Source of the DNA: Kiritimatiellia bacterium
GTDB taxonomy: Bacteria; Verrucomicrobiota; Kiritimatiellia; SLAD01
DNA length: 32,175 bases
NCBI GenBank assembly: GCA_007126515.1
Contig: SLBD01000187.1
Span: 1 to 32,175, forward strand
Direction of reading: 5' to 3'
Every line of letters begins with the position of its first letter. The stretch's first letter is position 1. Positions 24,895 to 32,175 of this stretch are shown here, piece by piece. A program made the position numbers and the translations under genes. The notes beneath the pieces are model-generated. The model ran no database searches and had not been told where the DNA came from. It saw only the letters and a list, made by a program, of their open reading frames with translations.

Positions 24895-27087
24895 ATGCCA
24901 AAACAGAAAACACCGGTTGTCTTGGGAAATGCGCGGTTCACGGTCTATTCTCCGGGCTGCGTACGAATGGAGTATGCCAAGGAAGGTCAATTTTCTCCGA
25001 ACCCTTCGGTGCTGACCGGTGGAACTGCGGCCTCGTCTATATCGGCGGATGTGGTCGTGAAAGGAAAATCTTTGACGCTCCGGACGGATCAATTGTCTTT
25101 GTACTATACCGACAATGGCGAGAACTTCTCGCCCGCAAACTTGCGCATCGAACATAAGAATATTGCCGGCAACAAGGAGTATTGGGTTCCAGGCAAACGG
25201 GATGACGGGAATCTGGGCACCGTGAAGCGCTCGTTGGATTCGTGGACGTGGTGCGGCGGTCCCGGAGCGTACCCAGTAGAAGGAATCCTGAGTCGGCAAG
25301 GTGGACATTTTCTGCCGGACGAGCCTCGCGTCTATTGGAATCCAGCATCGAAATGGATTGAGAATCGTTCCCGATCCGTGTGGTTTGATGGATACTTCTT
25401 TGCCTACGGCAGTGATTTCAAGGGCGCTCTAAAAGACTTCATTAAGGTGTTCGGCCCCATTCCCATGGTACCTCGCTGGACCTTTGGCTTCTGGTACTCG
25501 CGCTGGTATCCATACAAGGCTCAAGAATTTGTGGATCTTGCCAAACGCTATCGCAAGGCCGGTATTCCGATTGATGTGATGATTATTGATACCGATTGGC
25601 GGGATGGCTGGGGTGGTTACGACTGGAGTAAAAAGTATTTCCCAAATCCTGAAAAGGCGCTCAAGAAACTCCATGATCTTGGACTCATCACTTCATTGAA
25701 TGATCATCCGGGTTACGATGGCTATGAAGCCTTGCCAGAAAACGACAGTCATATTCCAGGCGTCGAAAAAGCGTTGGGACCCCGCCCGCACAATGGCGAC
25801 TGGGCCTGCGATTGGTCGAATCAGAAGGCGCTGACGCATTGGCGAAAGCATGTGTTAGGACCCTTCTTCGATCAAGGGATGGATTTCTGGTGGGTGGATG
25901 GATGGATCAAATCGCCGTCGAATTCTTTAGATAGCCAGTTATGGGCGAATCAGCACTATTATGAGCTAGCCGAAGAAAAGACAGGTAAGCGAGGCATGAT
26001 CCTTTCTCGCTGGGGCGGGATTGGCTCGCATCGCTATCCGGTGCAGTTCTCTGGCGACACCCATTCCAACTGGCACACGCTCAAACATCAAATTGAGTTC
26101 ACGGCTCGATCGGGCAATTTAGGAGCGGCCTATTGGTCTCACGATATTGGTGGTTTCCATGAGAAGGAAATTGATGAAGAGATTTTTATTCGCTGGTTTC
26201 AGTTTGGCTCGTTGAGCCCTGTATTTCGGACGCATAGTGCATTCGGAATTCGTGAGCCGTGGAAGTTCAGTTCGCGCTGTCAGCGGTTGTTCCGTAAGCA
26301 AACTCATATGCGCTATGCCCTAGCGCCGCTGTTTTATGGGTTGGCACGCGAAGCGCATCTGGAGGGTCTGCCTATTTGTCGGCCGATGTATTTGGACAAC
26401 AATGAGAACGATGGCGGAGCCTTGGATCGTAAACACCAATATATGTTGGGATCCGATTTGCTGGTAATTCCTGCCGATGGTGGGATTGACAAGAATACTC
26501 GTGTGCAACGAAAGCGGGCGTATTTTCCCAAAGGCACTTGGCGTTCGCTGGAAACCAACGATGTGCGGATGGGTTTGCATGATGCAATCATCGATATCCC
26601 TTTGGATCTGATTCCTGTCTATGTGCGGGAAGGAGCCATCCTGCCCAGCCAAGCCGTTGGAGAGCGTCTGGGAACGCAAACACCTGAAGAGATCCAATTT
26701 GACTTTTTCCCAGCCGAAGGCATCGATTCCACGTACCAGCTCTACGAGGATGATGGTGAGTCGCTGGCACATCAAAGTGGCCAATTTGCGATCACGAATC
26801 TGCGCGGAAAGGCGGAGTTGGACCAAGTCACGCTGGACATTGACGCACCGCAGGGTACGTATAAAGGGATGCCGAAACAGCGCACGTATGTGGTACGGTG
26901 TGCGTTGAACGAAGGCGAGAAGGTTGTAAAGGCGCACGTGAAAGTGGGGAAACAGGCCCCGGTTGAGGTGAAGACTCGTGTGACAAAGTCTTGCTTGGCG
27001 GGTACAGTTAAGACACCGTATCGATTTGCTGAGGTGCAAATCGTCAGTCGCAACAAACCAGTGAAGGTTGTGTGGACGCTTAAATGA
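24895..27087 (+). CDS. Glycoside hydrolase family 31, cytosolic type
   Basis: A second GH31 alpha-glycosidase, 730 residues, without a signal peptide and so expected in the cytoplasm. It is only distantly similar to the exported GH31 at 3860-6430. A beta N-terminal domain runs to about residue 185; the barrel then shows FGFWYSRWYPY, IPIDVMIIDTDWRDGWGGYDW, the nucleophile in FWWVDGW (Asp335) and the likely acid/base in FSGDTHSNW (Asp388), with WSHDIGGF and WFQFGSLSPVFRTH after them. C-terminal beta domains start near residue 560. AAGGAG lies 7 bases before the ATG. Oligosaccharide hydrolysis, perhaps of maltose- or xylose-type sugars, is the expected reaction; substrate is unassigned. The next gene starts 8 bases later, which puts it at the head of the PqqD/ABC gene train. 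Confidence 0.93.
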   Translation: MPKQKTPVVLGNARFTVYSPGCVRMEYAKEGQFSPNPSVLTGGTAASSISADVVVKGKSLTLRTDQLSLYYTDNGENFSPANLRIEHKNIAGNKEYWVPGKRDDGNLGTVKRSLDSWTWCGGPGAYPVEGILSRQGGHFLPDEPRVYWNPASKWIENRSRSVWFDGYFFAYGSDFKGALKDFIKVFGPIPMVPRWTFGFWYSRWYPYKAQEFVDLAKRYRKAGIPIDVMIIDTDWRDGWGGYDWSKKYFPNPEKALKKLHDLGLITSLNDHPGYDGYEALPENDSHIPGVEKALGPRPHNGDWACDWSNQKALTHWRKHVLGPFFDQGMDFWWVDGWIKSPSNSLDSQLWANQHYYELAEEKTGKRGMILSRWGGIGSHRYPVQFSGDTHSNWHTLKHQIEFTARSGNLGAAYWSHDIGGFHEKEIDEEIFIRWFQFGSLSPVFRTHSAFGIREPWKFSSRCQRLFRKQTHMRYALAPLFYGLAREAHLEGLPICRPMYLDNNENDGGALDRKHQYMLGSDLLVIPADGGIDKNTRVQRKRAYFPKGTWRSLETNDVRMGLHDAIIDIPLDLIPVYVREGAILPSQAVGERLGTQTPEEIQFDFFPAEGIDSTYQLYEDDGESLAHQSGQFAITNLRGKAELDQVTLDIDAPQGTYKGMPKQRTYVVRCALNEGEKVVKAHVKVGKQAPVEVKTRVTKSCLAGTVKTPYRFAEVQIVSRNKPVKVVWTLK

Positions 27088-27095
27088 GGTAGCAG

Positions 27096-27473
27096 ATGGG
27101 ACAAGCAGCTAAAAAGAATCAGAAGCAGCCAAAGCTTCCCCCGCCAGGAAACGAAGTGGAGGTTGCGGAATGGTGGGCGTTGCCGATGGTCGGCAATGTG
27201 ATCACGATTGCGGCCGCGATTTCGTTGCAATTTACGATTATCCTACTGCCCTTGGTGGGACCAGCCGGGGCTGTGGCACCTCATGCGACAAAGAACTCGA
27301 TTGCATGGCATTTCATTTTATTTGTCGCCATGGGACTGAGTGTCTTGGCGTTGTTGTCCAAGCTGAAAAGACGGACAGAAGATGCCAGTCGTTTTCCACT
27401 TCTGTCTACGGCAATGCTGGGAGTTACCCTGTTCCTGTTTGTGGCTCAGGCCGCAGGCTGGTTGAGCGTGTAA
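27096..27473 (+). CDS. Small membrane protein with three predicted helices, unknown family
   Basis: A 125-residue protein with a basic, proline-rich N-terminus (MGQAAKKNQKQPKLPPPG) and three hydrophobic stretches at about 31-58, 69-87 and 101-122, separated by a short charged loop (KLKRRTED). No enzyme motif is visible. GGTAG lies 6 bases before the ATG. The gene starts 8 bases after the GH31 stop and 9 bases before the PqqD-like gene. I do not recognise the family. Its place at the start of a membrane and ABC cluster suggests it is a subunit or accessory of that machinery. Confidence 0.8.
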   Translation: MGQAAKKNQKQPKLPPPGNEVEVAEWWALPMVGNVITIAAAISLQFTIILLPLVGPAGAVAPHATKNSIAWHFILFVAMGLSVLALLSKLKRRTEDASRFPLLSTAMLGVTLFLFVAQAAGWLSV

Positions 27474-27482
27474 GAAGCGGCA

Positions 27483-27884
27483 ATGGTATCGAAACAGGCC
27501 AAACGCGAAACCACTGCCTCGGTTCCAGGATCATGGGATCGTATGATGAAGGCCGTCCTGCTGCCCAATCAAGCGGTCAATTTTGTGCGCGATGAGGCGG
27601 ATGGGGCGATTAGTTTGACTGTGCCGACGCGGCGGCCCTCATTCTTGTTTCCGCCGATATCGTGGGTGATTCGTCCGCCGAAGGAGCGACTGACGATTCT
27701 TGATCACACTGGCGCGCTGCTCTGGAAATTATGCGATGGGCATCGGACGGTCGAAGAAATTGTAGAAAGGTTTGCAATTTTGCATCATTTGTCTTTTCAT
27801 GAGAGCCGAGTTTCTGTTACGGGTTATATTAAATCGCTGTTGCAGCGCGGCATTCTCGCCGTAGCCGTTCAGCCTGAAGACTAA
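27483..27884 (+). CDS. PqqD-like (RRE-fold) protein
   Basis: A 133-residue protein whose C-terminal part (about 68-125) follows the PqqD pattern: LTILDHTGALLWKLCDGHRTVEEIVERFA, then a helix and LLQRGIL. PqqD family domains bind leader peptides in RiPP pathways but also occur fused to or beside transporters and proteases. The N-terminal 65 residues (basic, then LLPNQAVNFVRDE and a proline-rich stretch) are not part of that fold and might bind a partner. No radical-SAM enzyme, no protease and no obvious precursor peptide lies nearby; the neighbours are membrane proteins and an ABC transporter. A role as adaptor for the transporter is inference only. The closest alternative is a general winged-helix protein. 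Confidence 0.78.
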   Translation: MVSKQAKRETTASVPGSWDRMMKAVLLPNQAVNFVRDEADGAISLTVPTRRPSFLFPPISWVIRPPKERLTILDHTGALLWKLCDGHRTVEEIVERFAILHHLSFHESRVSVTGYIKSLLQRGILAVAVQPED

Positions 27885-27933
27885 ACCAAGCAAGCCGCTG
27901 AGGTGTGGAGGCGGTTACGGGAGAGCGACGGGA

Positions 27934-29988
27934 GTGACGTTTCGTGCAGTTATTTTAGGTTTGATTGGAGCTGCGTTTATCAGTTCCTATACCTACTTCA
28001 ATGACTGGATCATGCGCCAGACGATGTTTGTGGGCAATTTTATGCCCATTTCCGTTTATGGCTTTCTGGTTGTCTTTCTGGCGATTCTCTATCCCCTCTG
28101 GCAGCGCCTAACCCGTTCAAAGGGCAAGCTGCAACGTTCGGAACTCGCGGTCATGCTGGTGCTGGTCCTGGCTGCTTGTGCAATTCCCGGCTCGAATTTT
28201 TTGCGTTTGTTTACGCCCGCGTTGATCATGCCGCATCGGTTTGAATTGACCGAACCCGGATGGCAGCAGCAGGGGGTGATGGAGTTGGTCCCCGAGAATA
28301 TGCTGGTGGATATTTCCGAGGATCCTGATGTGGTCTTGGGCGGCTTTACGCGTGGCCTAATGGAAGCCGAAGACCGTTTATCCTTCAGCGATGTGCCGTG
28401 GCATGCATGGCGACCCGCCCTGTGGTTTTGGTTGCCCATTATCCTGAGTTTATGGATTGCTTTAGTTAGTTTAGCAGTGGTGGTCCACAAGCAGTGGGCG
28501 GATCATGAGCACTTGCCTTATCCCATTGTGACATTCACCAAAGCCTTGTTGCCGGAGCAAAATGGGGAGCGGAGTCCGATTTTCGGCAATCCCATCTTCT
28601 GGCTTGGGCTTGGCGCGGTATTTTTCATTCATTTCTATAACTATATGAATGTGTGGTTCCCGCGGCATCTGTTTGGGCAGGTTCCCTTGGGCATCGACTT
28701 TTCACCATTAACAGAGCTCTCCAGCACCTTTGAGCAGGGTGGAGGCCGGACGTTACTGGAAATGTACACGATCTACTTCACGGTGGTTGCCGTGGCGTAT
28801 TTCCTGCCCAAAGAAGTGTCGTTATCGCTGGGCATTGGTCCGTTTATCTGGATATTTATTGCGGGCATTTTCGCAACCTATGGTGTCGGGGTCGGCGGGT
28901 GGCAAGGGACGTGGCCCTTTGGGCTGACGATGGACTCAATGATGATCATGGGGGCCTATTTTGGGATGTTGCTTGTCTTGCTCTTCACCGGTCGCCAATA
29001 TTATGCCGCTGTTTTCCGACGCGCGCTGGGATTCCCTGCTTCCGAGAAGATTGAATCGTCTGCCCTGTGGGGAGCGCGATTCTTTATGATGGGAATGATC
29101 TTTTTCACGATCTATACCGCTCGATTTGCGGGCCTGGATTGGCCGATTGCCCTGCTATTTGGCTTGGGATGTGTTGCGGTATATTTGGTGATGGGACGAC
29201 TCCTGGCTGAGACGGGATTGTTTTTCATTGTGGTTTCCGGCACGCCCGCCACCATTTTATGGGCGGTATTTGGCGCCCGTGCTTTGGGCCCGGAACTACT
29301 CTTCATCATGTTTATGCTTTCCTTGGTGCTGTTCTATGATACTCGTGAAGCATTGATGCCTTATGTGGTCAACGGTCTGAAATTAGCCGATGATTGTAAG
29401 GCCAAGGTGGGGAGGACGGGCTTCTTTGTTGTTGTGGCCTTGATGGTTGGATTGGCCGTGGGAATTCCGACCACGCTTTATTTCCAGTATGAGCGTGGCG
29501 TGGATGTGTCGCTATGGAAAATTGAGCAGGCGCGTCGCCCGTTCAATGAAACCATTAGCATCATGCAGCGTCTGGATGCTCAGGGGCAGTTGGAGGAAGC
29601 GGGCCAAGTGGCTGGATTGCGTCGATTTGGCCAGATGTCTCCCCATCGCAATGGTCTCATTGCTTTTATCGCAGCGGCGGGTTTGGTGTTGGCGTTTTCA
29701 GCGATGCGCTTGCGATTTACGAAATGGCCACTTCATCCCGTCATGTTTTTGGTTTGGTCCACCTATGCTGGCAACGCTTTTGCGCAATCGTTCTTTTTCG
29801 GATGGTTAGTGAAGATTTCGATCACGCGATTCGGTGGTCCAAGTGTCTACCAGCGATGCAAACCGTTGATGTTTGGTTTAATTGCTGGAGAAATGCTCGG
29901 TGGCGTGTTGCCCATGGTTGTCAGTTTCATCTTTTACATTGTCAGTGGGGGAACGATTCCTCGCCCGTTTGAAATTATGCCAGGATAG
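27934..29988 (+). CDS. Large polytopic membrane protein, DUF6785/DUF6784-like
   Basis: A 684-residue integral membrane protein with roughly 14-16 hydrophobic segments. The opening (AVILGLIGAAFISSYTYFND, then MPISVYGFLVVFL and ACAIPGSNFLR) matches what I recall of DUF6785-type proteins, which are abundant in Planctomycetes and related groups and have no known function. The segment HEHLPYPIVTFTKALL after the first helix block resembles the conserved LPFPxG region of OPT oligopeptide transporters, suggesting a distant relation. Later landmarks are RLLAETGLFFI (about 425-435) and SFFFGWLVKISITRFGG near the C-terminus. The GTG start at 27934 has GGGAGAG 8 bases before it. The permease gene begins 2 bases after its stop. 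A transport or flippase role is inferred. Confidence 0.75.
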   Translation: MTFRAVILGLIGAAFISSYTYFNDWIMRQTMFVGNFMPISVYGFLVVFLAILYPLWQRLTRSKGKLQRSELAVMLVLVLAACAIPGSNFLRLFTPALIMPHRFELTEPGWQQQGVMELVPENMLVDISEDPDVVLGGFTRGLMEAEDRLSFSDVPWHAWRPALWFWLPIILSLWIALVSLAVVVHKQWADHEHLPYPIVTFTKALLPEQNGERSPIFGNPIFWLGLGAVFFIHFYNYMNVWFPRHLFGQVPLGIDFSPLTELSSTFEQGGGRTLLEMYTIYFTVVAVAYFLPKEVSLSLGIGPFIWIFIAGIFATYGVGVGGWQGTWPFGLTMDSMMIMGAYFGMLLVLLFTGRQYYAAVFRRALGFPASEKIESSALWGARFFMMGMIFFTIYTARFAGLDWPIALLFGLGCVAVYLVMGRLLAETGLFFIVVSGTPATILWAVFGARALGPELLFIMFMLSLVLFYDTREALMPYVVNGLKLADDCKAKVGRTGFFVVVALMVGLAVGIPTTLYFQYERGVDVSLWKIEQARRPFNETISIMQRLDAQGQLEEAGQVAGLRRFGQMSPHRNGLIAFIAAAGLVLAFSAMRLRFTKWPLHPVMFLVWSTYAGNAFAQSFFFGWLVKISITRFGGPSVYQRCKPLMFGLIAGEMLGGVLPMVVSFIFYIVSGGTIPRPFEIMPG

Positions 29989-29990
29989 AG

Positions 29991-31463
29991 ATGAAGAAAA
30001 TCGATGTCCAAGATCAACCTGTACTGAGCCCCGGGCGCATCTTTCAGATTGCCGTCACCGGTGTGAAGTATCGGTTGTTCCGTGCGATTGTGACAGTGGC
30101 TGTCATTATAGTGGCGATGGCATTCCTGATGAATATTCTGACGGAAAGTTTGATCAAGCGGGCTGTGGCCGAGTCGGTCCGCGAACAAATCGATGAACTG
30201 CATCGGGTGGAAACATGGGTGGCGCGTCTGTCCATGGCACAAAGTGCGGAAGAACTCTTGCGACGGCTTGCCGTCTTAAATGCGAGTGACGACGATGCTG
30301 TAGAGCTTCAGACCATCAGCGGTTTGAGTTTGGCCGAGCTCGAAGCATTGCAGCCCAGAGCCCATGATGCTGTGAAGTATCTTAATTTTTTTCGCGGGCT
30401 GGATTTCGGTCGTCGTCGTGTATTGGTCGGCCCCGTAGCGGGGACTGGAATCTTTGATCGATTGCAAGACGAGGCGGGCTGGCATCAATTCCAAAGCGCT
30501 TTAGCGGACATGGTGGCCATTCGGTTGCCGAAACCGTTGGTCGAGTTTCAGGAGTTTTTGGAGGGATGGCACGATCTGCAAGCGGATTTGGCTGTGATTC
30601 AAGCCGGGCAGGAAAGTGCGAATCAGCAGGTTCGGGAAGCGTTAGGAGATGAAGCCATTATCGATGCGCTACGCAATGCCGATGGATCGTTCGGCGATGT
30701 GTTAAGAGAAGCGGGATACCAGTTAACGCCGGACGTTGCCGCCACTTTGAGTCGGGATGTGAATCGGATGGAGAAAATGACCTTGGTTGAGGCGACGATC
30801 AATAATGCTGGTATCCGACAGGCTATTGCCGCGGAGCGCGATGTCCTGCCGGGGGATGTGACCATGCAAATGATTTGGCGTTTTGTCCGCAATCCCGAAC
30901 GGGCCGAGTGGTTTATTGGCATGATGCGTGAAAACGAGTTGGACGTGGGGGATATGACGGGCGAAGAACTCGGATCGATTGCCGAACAACGGGCTCACAC
31001 GCGGTTGCTGACGATTGCCGAACAGCAAACTCTTGAGGCTGAGGGAGGACTGATGGGGATTGGATCGCGCATGACATGGCTGGCGCTCGTGTCCATGCTG
31101 GTCTGTGCAGTGGGAATTGCCAACGCCATGTTGATGTCGGTGACAGAACGATTTCGTGAAATCGCGACCTTGAAATGCTTGGGTGCCTTGGATGCTTTTA
31201 TCATGAGCGTGTTCTTGATCGAAGCTGGTTTGCTGGGTTTGGTCGGAGGGATTGGTGGAGCGATCGCCGGTCTATTGTTAGCGACGGGACGAATGGCGTT
31301 GACGTTTCGGAGTCTGCTGTGGCCGGCCTTCCCGTGGCAGGACATTTTTTATGCGGGGTTGATTTCAATTGGTGTGGGAATGGTATTGGCGGCCGTATCA
31401 GCTGTGTATCCCTCTTTTCGGGCGGCCCGATTGGCACCTATGGAGGCAATGAGAATCGAATAA
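29991..31463 (+). CDS. FtsX/MacB-type ABC permease with a large helical extracytoplasmic domain
   Basis: A 490-residue permease of the type VII (MacB/LolCE/FtsX) class. One N-terminal helix (about 28-48) is followed by an extracytoplasmic domain of roughly 300 residues, then an FtsX-type C-terminal block with three helices (about 355-380, 400-425, 450-475), including the family's ERFREIATLKCLGA coupling segment and the ending AARLAPMEAMRIE. The domain between is rich in charged helices (for example AESVREQIDELHRVE and FGDVLREAGYQLTPDVAATLSRD) and does not show the beta-rich pattern of the MacB periplasmic core. This resembles systems that do mechanical work rather than plain transport. Start: ATG at 29991. 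The ATPase start overlaps the stop by 1 base. Confidence 0.85.
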   Translation: MKKIDVQDQPVLSPGRIFQIAVTGVKYRLFRAIVTVAVIIVAMAFLMNILTESLIKRAVAESVREQIDELHRVETWVARLSMAQSAEELLRRLAVLNASDDDAVELQTISGLSLAELEALQPRAHDAVKYLNFFRGLDFGRRRVLVGPVAGTGIFDRLQDEAGWHQFQSALADMVAIRLPKPLVEFQEFLEGWHDLQADLAVIQAGQESANQQVREALGDEAIIDALRNADGSFGDVLREAGYQLTPDVAATLSRDVNRMEKMTLVEATINNAGIRQAIAAERDVLPGDVTMQMIWRFVRNPERAEWFIGMMRENELDVGDMTGEELGSIAEQRAHTRLLTIAEQQTLEAEGGLMGIGSRMTWLALVSMLVCAVGIANAMLMSVTERFREIATLKCLGALDAFIMSVFLIEAGLLGLVGGIGGAIAGLLLATGRMALTFRSLLWPAFPWQDIFYAGLISIGVGMVLAAVSAVYPSFRAARLAPMEAMRIE

Positions 31464-32175
31464 TGGCTGTGGCAAATCCAGAACAAGTCGCTGAGAGCCC
31501 TGCGAACGCAGGACGGCGAGTCATCATTCGTTCGGTAGGAATGAAGAAGATCTACCATCGTGGTGAAGAGACGACCTACGCCTTGCGCGGTGTGGATGTG
31601 GAAATCTATACTGGTGAATTCATCGTTGTGATGGGGCCGTCGGGGTCGGGTAAGAGCACGTTCTTCAACATGATAGGAGCGTTGGATAGCCCGTCTGAAG
31701 GCCGTGTGTTTATCGATGAGGTGGACGTGGCCCAATTGACGGCTGAGGAGCTGGCTTTTTTGCGCTGTCGCAAAATTGGATATATTTTCCAATCCTATAA
31801 TCTAATTCAGTATATGACGGCGCTGGAAAATGTCACAACGCCCATGGCCTTTGGCGGCGTGGCCCCCGATGAGGGCCGCAAACGTGGGATGGATTTATTG
31901 GAGCTGGTCGGTTTGAAAGAACGCTGGTTCCATCGTCCCATTGAAATGTCGGGCGGCCAGCAACAACGGGTGGCCATTGCCCGCGCCTTAGCCAATCAAC
32001 CCAGCATTTTGTTGTGTGATGAGCCGACAGCGAATCTGGACCATCATACCGGCGACGAGATCCTCTCGATTCTGCAAAAGCTCAACAAGGAACGGGGCGT
32101 TACCGTGATCTGCGCTACGCATGATCACCGGATGATGAATATTTGTGATCGCCTGATGTGGATCCGCGATGGAGA
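31463..32175 (+). CDS. ABC transporter ATPase (MacB/LolD-like), 3' end cut by window edge
   Basis: Energising subunit for the preceding permease, 237 residues visible of an open frame. Walker A GPSGSGKST is at 58-66, Q-loop FQSYN at 109-113, the ABC signature MSGGQQQRV at 162-170, Walker B ILLCDEPTANLD at 182-193 with Glu187, and H-loop His220. An N-terminal extension of about 20 residues precedes the first strand. The ATG at 31463 shares its first base with the permease stop (TAATG), so the two are coupled. FFNMIGALD and VAIARALANQP are typical of the LolD/MacB/FtsE group. The edge falls near the normal end of such subunits, so a short C-terminus or an extension may lie beyond. Substrate unknown. 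Confidence 0.95.
   Translation, partial: MAVANPEQVAESPANAGRRVIIRSVGMKKIYHRGEETTYALRGVDVEIYTGEFIVVMGPSGSGKSTFFNMIGALDSPSEGRVFIDEVDVAQLTAEELAFLRCRKIGYIFQSYNLIQYMTALENVTTPMAFGGVAPDEGRKRGMDLLELVGLKERWFHRPIEMSGGQQQRVAIARALANQPSILLCDEPTANLDHHTGDEILSILQKLNKERGVTVICATHDHRMMNICDRLMWIRDG

Noticed and set aside
27483-27884. A RiPP (peptide natural product) cluster based on the PqqD-like gene
   Set aside because: No precursor peptide, radical-SAM enzyme, cyclodehydratase or dedicated peptidase is visible in the window.

Overview
This is a bacterial chromosomal window of moderate G+C with dense genes and short intergenic gaps. It carries housekeeping genes (aconitase, pgi, hemB, comF, accD, folC, murG, murC) interleaved with carbohydrate, envelope and transport genes. 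Lipid-linked peptidoglycan synthesis, a lipoprotein adaptor with an RND pump, and several signal peptides indicate a diderm. The DUF6785-like membrane protein, PqqD-like protein, DUF1573 plus MauE/DoxX pair, SOUL protein and REP-associated transposase together suggest a PVC-type lineage or a neighbour such as Planctomycetes, Lentisphaerae/Kiritimatiellae or Hydrogenedentes. That placement is an inference and cannot be settled from this window. I saw no rRNA, tRNA, CRISPR array, phage or plasmid genes.

Layout. 1-3915: a truncated aconitase (minus), a stand-alone glycogen-binding-like (CBM48/AMPK-type) protein, pgi behind a clear sigma70-like promoter, and a small zinc-ribbon protein. 3860-8002: an exported GH31 glycosidase (minus) and a membrane glycosyltransferase 2 (plus), separated by a divergent gap that holds a hairpin repeat. 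7988-10102 (minus): a membrane-anchored nuclease, a 44-codon remnant of a gamma-glutamylcyclotransferase-like gene, a sugar nucleotidyltransferase and a SOUL-family protein. 10175-16867 (plus): a likely co-transcribed run hemB-comF-accD-folC-murG-murC, with a second copy of the hairpin repeat at the folC/murG junction. 16872-18814 (minus): a MauE/DoxX-like protein and a double DUF1573 protein. 18900-19433: a VTT/DedA-type membrane protein. 19452-23737 (minus): an RND pump and its adaptor lipoprotein.

23834-24800 is a mobile cassette: one intact REP-associated tyrosine transposase (RAYT) gene flanked on each side by four REP half-units in alternating orientation. From 24895 to the right edge runs a single-strand gene train: a cytosolic-type GH31, a three-helix membrane protein, a PqqD-like protein, a large DUF6785-like membrane protein, an FtsX-type ABC permease with a large inserted domain, and its ATPase (cut by the window edge). 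The junctions are 8, 9, 49 and 2 bases and then a 1-base overlap. This train is the best candidate for an undescribed system: an ABC machine together with an OPT-like polytopic protein and a PqqD-fold protein, with no precursor peptide or radical-SAM enzyme in view.
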